NCBI GenBank assembly: GCA_030608825.1
Contig: JAUWDL010000101.1
Location: forward strand, 1-6,015
Source: Gemmatimonadales bacterium
GTDB taxonomy: Bacteria > Gemmatimonadota > Gemmatimonadetes > Palauibacterales > Palauibacteraceae
Length of the DNA stretch: 6,015 nucleotides
Direction of reading: 5' to 3'
A program made the position numbers and the translations under genes. Numbering within the stretch: position 1 is the first letter of the stretch; each line of letters opens with the position of its first letter. Below the pieces are notes generated by a model. It searched no databases. It saw nothing but the letters and a program-made list of their open reading frames with translations, and was not told the origin of the DNA. Below, one piece after another: positions 1-5,995 of this stretch.

Positions 1-2
1 AC

Positions 3-500
3 AAGCCGTTTCTCATCGGAGACTTCGTCCGCGTCGGCGATTATACGGGATCCGTCGAGAACATCGGGATCAAGACGACGCGTTTGCGGAGTCTGTCCGG
101 AGAGCAGCTGGTGATCTCGAACAGCGACATGCTCGGCAGTCGGATCCAGAACTACGGTCGGATGTACGAGCGACGCGCCACCTTCACGCTCGGCGTCACC
201 TACGACACTCCGCGCGAAAAGCTCGCGCGCATCCCCGACATGGTGCAGGAGGCGATCGAGGCGGAGGAGGGAGTCCGCTTCGACCGAGCGCACTTCAAGG
301 AGTTCGGCACGTACTCCTTGAACATCGACGCCGTGTACTATGTCCTGAGCCCTGAGTACGCCCAATACATGGACGTTCAGCAGAGGATCAACCTGGATCT
401 TCTTCAGCGCTTCGAGGAGGAGGGGATCGAGTTCGCCTTTCCGACCCAGGTCGTGCAACTCAACCCCGCTCAGGGAGGGTCGGAGGCGCTGGCAGGTTGA
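3..500 (+). CDS. MscS-family small-conductance mechanosensitive channel, C-terminal part (5' end outside window)
   Basis: This is the last 165 codons of a mechanosensitive channel gene; the reading frame is open from the first full codon at position 3, so the true start lies upstream. Such channels sit in the inner membrane and open under tension to release solutes during hypo-osmotic shock. The fragment starts in the MscS beta domain: KPFLIGDFVRVG, then GSVENIGIKTTRLR and GEQLVISNSDMLGSRIQNYG, the pattern that follows the pore helix in this family. The rest (TFTLGVTYDTP to FAFPTQVVQL) matches the cytoplasmic alpha/beta vestibule domain and its usual ending. The pore and membrane helices are not in the window, so subfamily and pore selectivity cannot be judged; the SNSD and NYGRMYERR wording resembles larger YnaI-like relatives. 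An internal TTG at 84 is not the real start, since conserved residues lie upstream of it. The TGA stop overlaps the proposed prs promoter. Confidence 0.9.
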   Translation, partial: KPFLIGDFVRVGDYTGSVENIGIKTTRLRSLSGEQLVISNSDMLGSRIQNYGRMYERRATFTLGVTYDTPREKLARIPDMVQEAIEAEEGVRFDRAHFKEFGTYSLNIDAVYYVLSPEYAQYMDVQQRINLDLLQRFEEEGIEFAFPTQVVQLNPAQGGSEALAG

Positions 501-525
501 CCCCTTCCAGATAGCCGTTTATCCT
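497..525 (+). promoter_or_regulatory. Sigma-70-type promoter for prs
   Basis: TTGACC at 497-502 matches the -35 consensus TTGACA at 5 of 6 positions. After a 17-nt spacer, TATCCT at 520-525 matches the -10 TATAAT at 4 of 6. The -10 lies in an AT-rich patch (about 518-545) that stands out in this GC-rich window. Transcription would begin near 532, giving a leader of roughly 68 nt before the ATG at 600. The -35 overlaps the TGA stop of the channel gene (498-500). The call rests on pattern match only. Confidence 0.5.
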
Positions 526-599
526 AATGGGCTTGATTATTTTTGCCCTTCGCCGATCCGGGCGAGCGGGCGGTTTCCAACGCTGAGCTGACGGAAAAG

Positions 600-1556
600 A
601 TGCCGGAGCTTTCGGCCACCGCGAGCCCGCTGATGCTCCTCTCCGGGACCGCCAACCGCGGGTTGGCAGAGCGGATCTCGGAGGAGTTGGGCAGGCCGCT
701 TTGCGACGTGACGATAAAGCGGTTCGCCGACGGGGAGATCTTTGTTCGCATCAACGAGAACGTTCGGGGCAGGGACGTCTTCCTGATCCAGCCGACCAAC
801 CCGCCGGCCGCGAACATCCTGGAGCTGCTGATTCTGATCGACGCGGCGAAGCGGGCGTCCGCCGCCAGGATTACCGCCGTCGTGCCCTATTACGGCTACG
901 GCCGGCAGGACCGCAAGGATCAGCCGCGCGTCTCGATCGCCGCGAAGCTGATGGCGAACCTGATCACGGCGGCCGGGGCGGACCGGCTGCTGGGCATCGA
1001 CTTTCACCAACACCAGATTCAGGGGTTCTTCGATATCCCCGTCGACCACCTGTATGCGGCCCCGGTGTTCATGGAGTGGTACAGGGATCTCACAGGCGAT
1101 GTGGTGGTTGTCGCCTCCGACGTCGGTGCCGCCAAGATGACGCGTGGGTACGCGAAGCGGTTCGGCGCGGAGATCGCGATCATCGACAAGCGGCGGCCCG
1201 GTCCGAACGTGGCGGAGGTCGTCAACGTGGTCGGCGACGTGGCGGGCAAGCGTTGCCTGATTGCCGATGACATGATCGACACCGCCGGCACGATGGTGGG
1301 AGCGGTGCGTGCGCTCCAGGAGCGCGGAGCGAAGCAGATCTACTTGCTGGCGACGCACGCCCTGTTCTCCGGCCCCGCCATCGAGCGCCTTCGGCCGCTG
1401 CAGATCGAGGAGATCGCCGTCACGGATACGATCCGCGTCTCCGAGGCTGCTCGCGAGGCGCTGGGCAACCTGAAGATTCTGTCCGTGGCCAGCTTGTTGG
1501 CTCGCGCGATCGAGAGCACGCACTTCAATCGCTCGGTGAGCTCGCTGTTCGTCTGA
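600..1556 (+). CDS. prs: Ribose-phosphate pyrophosphokinase (PRPP synthetase)
   Basis: Cytoplasmic enzyme that transfers pyrophosphate from ATP to ribose 5-phosphate, giving PRPP and AMP; PRPP feeds purine, pyrimidine, NAD, histidine and tryptophan synthesis. The 318-residue product has the family marks in order: RFADGEIFVRINENVRG (41-57), YGYGRQDRK (98-106), the metal/ATP-site FHQHQIQGFFDIPVDH (135-150), SDVGAAKMTRGYAKRF (173-188), catalytic-loop DKRRP (196-200) and the PRPP-binding loop DDMIDTAGT (223-231). Length fits class I bacterial enzymes (about 310-320). The start is uncertain. ATG 600 gives the expected length and has a weak GGA 5 nt upstream. An in-frame TTG at 543 would add 19 residues of unconserved sequence, and ATG 633 would begin right at the conserved LLSGTANR core but has no Shine-Dalgarno. 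It is probably the first gene of a prs-rplY-pth unit driven by the promoter at 497-525. Function is secure; only the start is in doubt. Confidence 0.96.
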   Translation: MPELSATASPLMLLSGTANRGLAERISEELGRPLCDVTIKRFADGEIFVRINENVRGRDVFLIQPTNPPAANILELLILIDAAKRASAARITAVVPYYGYGRQDRKDQPRVSIAAKLMANLITAAGADRLLGIDFHQHQIQGFFDIPVDHLYAAPVFMEWYRDLTGDVVVVASDVGAAKMTRGYAKRFGAEIAIIDKRRPGPNVAEVVNVVGDVAGKRCLIADDMIDTAGTMVGAVRALQERGAKQIYLLATHALFSGPAIERLRPLQIEEIAVTDTIRVSEAAREALGNLKILSVASLLARAIESTHFNRSVSSLFV

Positions 1557-1600
1557 GGACGATCCACGAGCTCGCACACGAAGTCATAGAAGAGGACCTG

Positions 1601-2281
1601 ATGACGAAGCAGATCAAGCTGAAGGCGCAGCACAGAGACGAACGAGGGAAGGCAAGGGCCCGCAAGCTGCGTCGAGAGGGCTCCGTGCCGGCGACCATGT
1701 ACGGCCACGGATTCGAGCCGGAGAGTCTGCGGCTCGACGAGCAGGAGTTCTCGCTTCTTCTGGGCCGGATCAGCGCCGGAAGCACGCTTATCGACCTGGA
1801 GGTCGACGGCGCGCCCGCCCGGAAGGTCCTGATCCGGGAGGTTCAGCGGCACCCCTGGCGCCCCTCGATCCTCCACGTCGACTTCTTCCGCATCAACGTG
1901 GACGAAGAGATCAAGGTCTCGGTACCGCTGCAGCTTACGGGCGAGGCGACCGGCGTGAAGAACGAAGGCGGGATCCTCCAGCAGCATCGCTACGAGATCC
2001 AGATCTCTTGTCTGCCCACGGAAATACCGGACGGGTTCGAGATCGACGTGTCCGAGTTGGCGATCGGGGATTCGTTGCAGGTCTCCGACGTCGATGCGGG
2101 CGGCGTGACCGTGCTGGACGACCCGGACTCTTTCGTGGCCGCGGTGATCCCGCCGACCATCCTCGTCGTCGAGGAACCGGAGGAAGAAGAGGAGTTGGAG
2201 GGCGAGCTCGAGCCCGAGGTCATCGGCGAGGAAGAGGCAGGCGAGGACGGGGACGCCGAGCCCGAGGCCGAGGGATCCTAG
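1601..2281 (+). CDS. rplY: 50S ribosomal protein L25, long (CTC/TL5) form with acidic tail
   Basis: L25 binds 5S rRNA in the large ribosomal subunit; long forms are also called Ctc (general stress protein) or TL5. The 226-residue product has the N-terminal 5S-binding domain (about 1-97: KARKLRREGSVPATMYG-like pattern, VLIREVQRHPWRPSILHVDF at 76-95). A second all-beta CTC domain follows (about 98-186: VSVPLQLTGEATGVKNEGG, CLPTEIPDGFEIDVSEL, IGDSLQVSDV). Residues 191-226 form a tail almost wholly of Glu, Asp, Gly, Pro and Ala with no Lys or Arg, presumably disordered. ATG 1601 is preceded by GAGG at 1592-1595 with good spacing. It lies 44 nt after prs with no visible promoter or terminator, so co-transcription is likely. 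It ends in TAG, and pth begins 21 nt downstream in the same reading frame. The short E. coli-type L25 lacks both the second domain and the tail. The symbol ctc would serve equally well. Confidence 0.95.
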   Translation: MTKQIKLKAQHRDERGKARARKLRREGSVPATMYGHGFEPESLRLDEQEFSLLLGRISAGSTLIDLEVDGAPARKVLIREVQRHPWRPSILHVDFFRINVDEEIKVSVPLQLTGEATGVKNEGGILQQHRYEIQISCLPTEIPDGFEIDVSELAIGDSLQVSDVDAGGVTVLDDPDSFVAAVIPPTILVVEEPEEEEELEGELEPEVIGEEEAGEDGDAEPEAEGS

Positions 2282-2302
2282 GCCCGTCGATTCCGCAGCC
2301 AG

Positions 2303-2884
2303 TTGAAGATCCTTCTCGCCTTGGGGAACCCCGGGGCCCGCTACCGCGACACTCGCCACAACGCCGGCTGGTGGTTGGCGGACCGGCTGTGCGTGTCGTG
2401 GTCCCTTCCGCACTTCGGTCCGCGCGACCTCGTCGCCTCGACGGATGGAGTCGTCGGCGGGGAGGCGGTACGGATCCTCAAGCCCCTTACGTACGTGAAC
2501 AGGAGCGGCTCCGTTCTCGAGGAGCTCTTGGCCGGTGCCGGCTTCCCGGTCGAGGATCTTATGGTGCTCGTGGACGATGTCTCCCTGGAGCCCGGCAGAT
2601 TCCGGCTGCGAGCGCAGGGCTCGGCGGGAGGACACAACGGCCTCGCCTCGATCGAGGAGACGCTCGAGACGCGCGAGTACGCCAGACTCCGCATCGGCGT
2701 CGGCCGGCCGCACGATTCGCGCATCGACCTCTCCGAGTGGGTGCTGGCCCCCATGGGTGACGCGGAGGAGGAGTCTGTTCTGCTCGCCTTCGCCGAGATG
2801 GAGAAGGCGCTCGAGTGCTGGGTGACCGAGGGGATCGAATCCACCATGAGTCGGTTCAACCGGCCGGCGGCACCGGCCTTGTGA
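2303..2884 (+). CDS. pth: Peptidyl-tRNA hydrolase
   Basis: Cleaves the ester bond of peptidyl-tRNAs that drop off ribosomes, freeing tRNA for reuse; essential in most bacteria. The 193-residue product shows LGNPGARYRDTRHNAGW (7-23) with Asn9 and the catalytic His19, KPLTYVNRSG (60-69) with Asn66, VDDVSLEPGRFRLR (90-103) with the Asp91/Asp92 pair, and GSAGGHNGL (106-114) with Asn112. These are the equivalents of E. coli Asn10, His20, Asn68, Asp93 and Asn114. Length matches the family (about 180-200). The start is TTG at 2303, the only candidate that keeps the conserved KILLALGNPG N-terminus; no clear Shine-Dalgarno precedes it. The gap to the L25 stop is only 21 nt, so translation probably depends on coupling to rplY. 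The pair rplY-pth is common in bacteria. The 527-residue open frame on the other strand here is a GC-bias shadow. Confidence 0.96.
   Translation: MKILLALGNPGARYRDTRHNAGWWLADRLCVSWSLPHFGPRDLVASTDGVVGGEAVRILKPLTYVNRSGSVLEELLAGAGFPVEDLMVLVDDVSLEPGRFRLRAQGSAGGHNGLASIEETLETREYARLRIGVGRPHDSRIDLSEWVLAPMGDAEEESVLLAFAEMEKALECWVTEGIESTMSRFNRPAAPAL
2862..2878 (+). other. GC-rich hairpin at the end of pth (weak terminator or mRNA 3'-end candidate)
   Basis: GGCCGG (2862-2867), a 5-nt loop CGGCA, and CCGGCC (2873-2878) form a perfect 6-bp GC stem inside the last codons of pth. It is followed by TTGTG, not a proper U-tract, so it is a poor intrinsic terminator. It could slow RNA decay or partly separate pth from hppA expression, but in GC-rich coding DNA such stems also occur by chance. 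Confidence 0.2.
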
Positions 2885-2970
2885 TGCATGCGGTGTGGCC
2901 CCCTCCAGGGGAGCGACAGGCATCCTCGCATCGGCCGGTGTGGGTCGGTTGATCTGTTAAGAGAGTGAGA

Positions 2971-2976
2971 AAGGAG
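2971..2976 (+). promoter_or_regulatory. Shine-Dalgarno deciding the hppA GTG start
   Basis: AAGGAG lies 8 nt before the GTG at 2985 and is among the strongest ribosome binding sites in the window. It supports GTG 2985 as the start. The rest of the 100-nt pth-hppA gap shows no convincing -35/-10 pair; it holds only short imperfect inverted repeats such as CCCC-TCCA-GGGG near 2902-2913. Confidence 0.75.
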
Positions 2977-2984
2977 CACGTAAG

Positions 2985-5111
2985 GTGATCGAATACACCG
3001 AGTGGGCGCTCGGGCTGGGGCTGATCGGCCTGATCTGCGCGTGGGCGCTGTTCGCGTACGTCCGTCAGCAGCCGGACGGGAACGACACGATGCGCGAACT
3101 GGCCGAGTCCATATATGCCGGCTCGATGACGTTCTTGAGGCGGGAATACTCGGTGTTGATCCCCTTCGTCTTGCTCATCGGCCTGCTGCTCTACTTCGTC
3201 ATCGGATCCCGAACCGCGGCCGCGTACGTCTTCGGCGCCGCCAGCTCGATCATCGCCGGCTTCCTCGGCATGCAGGCCGCCACACGAGCGAACGTCCGAA
3301 CGACCGAAGCCGCTCGATCCGAGGGTCGGGGGAAGGCTCTGCGCGTCGCCTTCAGCGGTGGGGCCGTCATGGGTCTCTCCGTCGCCAGTCTCGGCCTGGT
3401 CGGGATCGGGGCGGTGCTGTTGATCTTCCCGCCGGCAGAGAACGGCTTCGGGCCGTTCGCGGAGATCATCAGCGGCTTCGCCATGGGTGCCTCGTCAATC
3501 GCGCTCTTCGCGCGTGTGGGCGGTGGCATCTACACGAAGGCGGCCGATGTCGGCGCCGACCTCGTGGGCAAGGTGGAGGCCGGGATCCCGGAAGATGATC
3601 CCCGCAACCCGGCCACGATCGCCGACAACGTCGGCGACAACGTCGGAGATGTGGCCGGGATGGGAGCGGATATCTTCGAGTCGTACGTCGGTTCCGTCGT
3701 TGCGACGATCGTGATCGGCGCCACCAGTCCGATCATCCTGGATACCCAGCGGCTCTCCGCAGTCTCGCTTCCGATCCTGTTGGTCATGGCGGGGCTCCTG
3801 GCCAGCGTCATCGGGGTGCTCGCCATGCGGATGATGGAGCGTGTCAATCCGGCGGCGGCCCTTCGCAACACGACTTTTATCGCCGCCATCCTGTTCTGGG
3901 TGGTTTCCTGGTTCATCACGGTGGATCTGGATGTGTTCGCCGGCTCGCCCACGACGTTCTGGACCTTGATCGACGGGCGGGCTGGGCCCTTCTGGGCCAT
4001 GCTGCTCGGCTCCCTTGTCGGGATCCTCATCGGCTTGTCAACCGAGTACTACACGGCCGGACGGCCGGTCCGGAGCATTGCGGATGCCTCTCAGACCGGA
4101 TCGGCGACCAACATCATCCGAGGCCTTGCCGTGGGGATGGAATCGACGGCGATTCCACTGCTCCTGATCGCCACATCGATCTATCTCGCCTACGGATTTG
4201 CCGGCTTGTACGGAATCGGGATCGCGGCGGTCGGCATGCTCGCCACCGTGGGCGTGACGATGGCCGTCGACGCGTACGGCCCGATCGCAGACAACGCCGG
4301 CGGGATCAGCGAGATGAGCGGCCTCGGACCGTCGGTTCGCGCGATCACAGACGAGCTGGATGCCCTTGGCAACACGACCGCGGCCATCGGCAAGGGCTTC
4401 GCGATAGGCTCCGCGGCGCTCACGGCGCTGGCACTCTATTCGGCGTACGCCAACACCGTCGGCCTCCGGGACGTGGGGATCAACCTGCTCGATCCGCTGG
4501 TCGTGATCGGCCTCTTCATCGGCGGCGGGACCCCCTATCTCATCGCCGCCTTGACGATGACCGCCGTCGGCCGCGCCGCTGCCGGCATGGTCGAGGAGGT
4601 CCGGCGGCAGTTCCGTGAGATCCCGGGGCTCATGGAGGGTACCGCGAAGCCCGATTCGGCGCGTTGCGTGGACATCTCCACGCGGGCCGCGCTACGGGAG
4701 ATGATCGTGCCGGGACTTACCGCGATCCTGGTTCCGATCGTCGTGGGCTACTTCCTCGGACCCGCCGCCCTCGGAGGCCTGTTGGCCGGCGCCACGGTCA
4801 GCGGCGTGCTCCTGGCGCTCTTCATGGCGAACTCCGGGGGGGCGTGGGACAACGCCAAGAAGCTCATCGAGGCGGGTGCCTACGGGGGGAAGGGTTCCGA
4901 GCCGCACAAGGCGGCGGTCGTTGGAGACACCGTGGGTGATCCTTTCAAGGACACCTCCGGCCCATCCATGAACATCGTGATCAAACTGATCAGCGTCGTG
5001 GCGCTCGTGCTGGCTCCATGGTTCGCGAGAGTGCACGGCTCCCTGGGCTCGACGCCGGAATCGAACGACGCTCTCGGATGGCTCATGGAGGCGATTAGGC
5101 TGTTCGGCTAG
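2985..5111 (+). CDS. hppA: Membrane-bound, K+-dependent-type pyrophosphatase (ion-pumping)
   Basis: Integral membrane enzyme that couples hydrolysis of pyrophosphate to pumping H+ and/or Na+ across the membrane. The 708-residue product has about 16 hydrophobic segments and the family's substrate site: [18 protein letters not shown] (183-200), [19 protein letters not shown] (204-222), MGADIFESY (226-234), [17 protein letters not shown] (428-444), [12 protein letters not shown] (615-626) and [17 protein letters not shown] (647-663). Subtype residues: [17 protein letters not shown] has Ala466 and Gly469, where K+-independent enzymes carry Lys and Thr, so it should need K+. Glu232 in FESY is at the position seen in Na+-PPases and some K+-dependent H+-PPases, not shifted as in plant-type H+ pumps. 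K+-dependence is fairly safe; the pumped ion is inference and remains open between Na+, H+ or both. GTG start with AAGGAG upstream. It sits between pth and rpsF, a position more often free of metabolic genes. It would recover energy from pyrophosphate released by tRNA charging and PRPP-using reactions. Confidence 0.96.
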   Translation: MIEYTEWALGLGLIGLICAWALFAYVRQQPDGNDTMRELAESIYAGSMTFLRREYSVLIPFVLLIGLLLYFVIGSRTAAAYVFGAASSIIAGFLGMQAATRANVRTTEAARSEGRGKALRVAFSGGAVMGLSVASLGLVGIGAVLLIFPPAENGFGPFAEIISGFAMGASSIALFARVGGGIYTKAADVGADLVGKVEAGIPEDDPRNPATIADNVGDNVGDVAGMGADIFESYVGSVVATIVIGATSPIILDTQRLSAVSLPILLVMAGLLASVIGVLAMRMMERVNPAAALRNTTFIAAILFWVVSWFITVDLDVFAGSPTTFWTLIDGRAGPFWAMLLGSLVGILIGLSTEYYTAGRPVRSIADASQTGSATNIIRGLAVGMESTAIPLLLIATSIYLAYGFAGLYGIGIAAVGMLATVGVTMAVDAYGPIADNAGGISEMSGLGPSVRAITDELDALGNTTAAIGKGFAIGSAALTALALYSAYANTVGLRDVGINLLDPLVVIGLFIGGGTPYLIAALTMTAVGRAAAGMVEEVRRQFREIPGLMEGTAKPDSARCVDISTRAALREMIVPGLTAILVPIVVGYFLGPAALGGLLAGATVSGVLLALFMANSGGAWDNAKKLIEAGAYGGKGSEPHKAAVVGDTVGDPFKDTSGPSMNIVIKLISVVALVLAPWFARVHGSLGSTPESNDALGWLMEAIRLFG

Positions 5112-5159
5112 AAGCCTGTCGGAGCAATGGGATGGCGCGGGCGGGACTTGCCGCTCGGC

Positions 5160-5188
5160 TTGATGTAGAAGAGGAGTCGGGATAGGTT
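5160..5188 (+). promoter_or_regulatory. Possible sigma-70-type promoter for rpsF-rpsR
   Basis: TTGATG at 5160-5165 keeps the TTGA of the -35 box. It is followed after 17 nt by TAGGTT at 5183-5188, which fits only the relaxed TAnnnT form of a -10 box. Transcription from about 5195 would give an mRNA leader of some 90 nt containing the hairpins described separately. The match is modest; transcription could also run through from hppA, as no clear terminator follows that gene. Confidence 0.33.
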
Positions 5189-5194
5189 GGCCGC

Positions 5195-5259
5195 CCCGCT
5201 GACACGGCGGGACCGGATCGAGCGTGACCGTCCAGTCCTCCTGCCCCGGAAACCGGGGC
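5195..5259 (+). promoter_or_regulatory. Structured 5' leader of rpsF (candidate autoregulatory region)
   Basis: Two hairpins lie in the leader. CCCGC (5195-5199) can pair with GCGGG (5207-5211), extended by a T-G wobble, around a 5-nt loop. GCCCCGG (5243-5249) pairs perfectly with CCGGGGC (5253-5259) around an AAA loop, ending 12 nt before the Shine-Dalgarno. No T-tract follows either, so they are not typical terminators. Leaders of rpsF in many bacteria carry an RNA structure with a conserved CCG that binds the S6:S18 complex and represses translation. The position fits, but I cannot match that motif's bulge with certainty. Confidence 0.35.
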
Positions 5260-5284
5260 CGAACGAGACCGAAGGAGAGACAGA

Positions 5285-5872
5285 ATGAACAAGTACGAGA
5301 TCGTTTACATCTTCCGCTCCTCGCTCGCCTCCGAGGAACTCGAGTCCAAGCTCGAGAACTTCCACTCGCTGCTCACGCGGGATGCAGGCCAGATCTCCGC
5401 CGTCGAGCATTGGGGCAAGCGCCAGCTCGCGTATCCGATCGAGAAGGAGCGCAACGGCAATTACGTCGTCGCCCAGTTCGAGACCGAGCCCGGCTCGCTC
5501 CCGGACTTCGAGAGGATCCTCAAGCTGGATGAGCAGATCCTGAGGTACCTTATCGTGCTCTCGGAGGGTGAGCTGCCGATCCCGCCCTCCATGCGTCGAG
5601 AGTCGGATGATAGACCCGGGTCGGGCTACGGAGCGGCCCCGCGGGAGTCGTCCAAGGACGCTGCCAGGAAGCCGGACGCTGCCAGCAAGCCGGACGGCGA
5701 CAGCGAGGACGTCGCCAGCGAGCCGGACGCCGAGAGCGAACCGGACGCTGGCAGCGAGGACGCCGATGCCGAGCCGGACACCGAGAGCGAACCGGACGCC
5801 GGCAGCGAGGACGCCGATGCCGAGTCGGACGCCGCGGATGAGACCGAGTCGGAGTCCGAGGTCACGGCCTAG
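5285..5872 (+). CDS. rpsF: 30S ribosomal protein S6 with long acidic repeat tail
   Basis: S6 binds the central domain of 16S rRNA as a partner of S18 in the small-subunit platform. Residues 1-97 are a full S6 fold: YEIVYIFRSSLASEE (4-18), WGKRQLAYPIEKERNGNYVV (43-62), then FERILKLDEQILRYLIV (75-91). ATG 5285 follows AAGGAG (5272-5277) at 7-nt spacing. The protein is 195 residues against a usual 95-140. The extra part starts with a mixed linker (98-135) and becomes a Glu/Asp/Ser/Pro/Ala tail with no Lys or Arg after residue 135. The tail holds three 17-residue tandem repeats (133-183), the last two nearly identical. It is presumably disordered. The TAG stop is followed by 40 more acidic codons in the same frame (to the TAG at 5993), so the gene may once have been longer, or be read through at times. 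rpsR follows directly, and S6 and S18 are normally made together. Confidence 0.95.
   Translation: MNKYEIVYIFRSSLASEELESKLENFHSLLTRDAGQISAVEHWGKRQLAYPIEKERNGNYVVAQFETEPGSLPDFERILKLDEQILRYLIVLSEGELPIPPSMRRESDDRPGSGYGAAPRESSKDAARKPDAASKPDGDSEDVASEPDAESEPDAGSEDADAEPDTESEPDAGSEDADAESDAADETESESEVTA
5663..5698 (+). repeat. 18-bp tandem repeat at the start of the S6 tail
   Basis: Two adjacent 18-bp units, 5663-5680 and 5681-5698, encode ARKPDA and ASKPDG and match at 15 of 18 bases. The second unit is also the start of the first 51-bp repeat, so this short repeat and the longer array probably arose from the same slippage-prone sequence. Confidence 0.6.
5681..5833 (+). repeat. 51-bp tandem repeat (three copies) in the rpsF tail
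   Basis: Copies lie at 5681-5731, 5732-5782 and 5783-5833. Copies 2 and 3 differ at only three bases (48/51 identical), encoding ESEPDAGSEDADAEPDT and ESEPDAGSEDADAESDA. Copy 1 is diverged (ASKPDGDSEDVASEPDA) but aligns over 17 residues without a gap. The unit is a multiple of three, so gain or loss of copies keeps the frame. The near identity of copies 2 and 3 points to a recent duplication, and copy number may vary between strains. Confidence 0.85.
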
Positions 5873-5995
5873 GGAGCGCCCGAAGAGGAGGAGCGACCAC
5901 CGACCGACGTGGTTTCCGATGCGGAGGACGCCGCTCCGGTAGATGAGGCCGGCGAAGCCGAAGAGGCCGAAGAGAGGAGCTCGTCCGATGCCTAG
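5873..5995 (+). other. In-frame acidic continuation of rpsF after its TAG stop
   Basis: After the TAG at 5870-5872 the rpsF frame stays open for 40 codons to a second TAG at 5993-5995. The codons spell 16 acidic residues out of 40 (for example APEEEE, SDAEDAAPVDEAGEAEEAEE), the same Glu/Asp/Ala/Pro style as the tail before the stop. It overlaps the first 8 bases of rpsR. No start codon with a Shine-Dalgarno opens a separate small gene here. Possible readings: former coding sequence cut off by a nonsense mutation, occasional readthrough, or a base error in the sequence. Confidence 0.5.
5975..5979 (+). promoter_or_regulatory. Shine-Dalgarno of rpsR
   Basis: AGGAG lies 8 nt before the ATG at 5988, inside the open frame that continues rpsF. 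It fixes the rpsR start at 5988 in preference to the in-frame ATG at 5997, which would lie 17 nt from it. Confidence 0.65.

Noticed and set aside
513..545. AGCC...GGCT stem followed by T-rich sequence as a terminator of the channel gene
   Set aside because: Only 4 bp of stem with a 13-nt loop; the AT-rich run is better explained as the prs promoter region.
501..599. Possible tRNA gene between the channel gene and prs
   Set aside because: No cloverleaf arms, TTCRA-type T-loop or acceptor pairing can be found in this short gap.
537..1577. 346-codon minus-strand open frame opposite prs
   Set aside because: Same GC-bias effect; composition is Arg/His/Asp/Val low-meaning sequence and the plus strand clearly encodes Prs.
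1340..2923. 527-codon open frame on the minus strand across prs, rplY and pth
   Set aside because: It lies antisense to three well-recognised genes. Its Arg/Leu/Asp/Gly-rich product resembles no family, as expected from GC-rich third positions.
5097..5118. AGGCT...AGCCT inverted repeat at the end of hppA as a terminator
   Set aside because: The 5-bp stem has a 12-nt loop and no T-tract follows, so it is not a credible intrinsic terminator.
5681..5833. Tandem repeats considered as a CRISPR-like array
   Set aside because: The units are directly adjacent with no spacers, and lie in frame inside rpsF.
5568..5942. 124-codon plus-strand frame overlapping the S6 tail, rich in Arg/Thr/Pro
   Set aside because: It is the shifted reading of the acidic repeat and has no Shine-Dalgarno; S6 in the other frame is certain.
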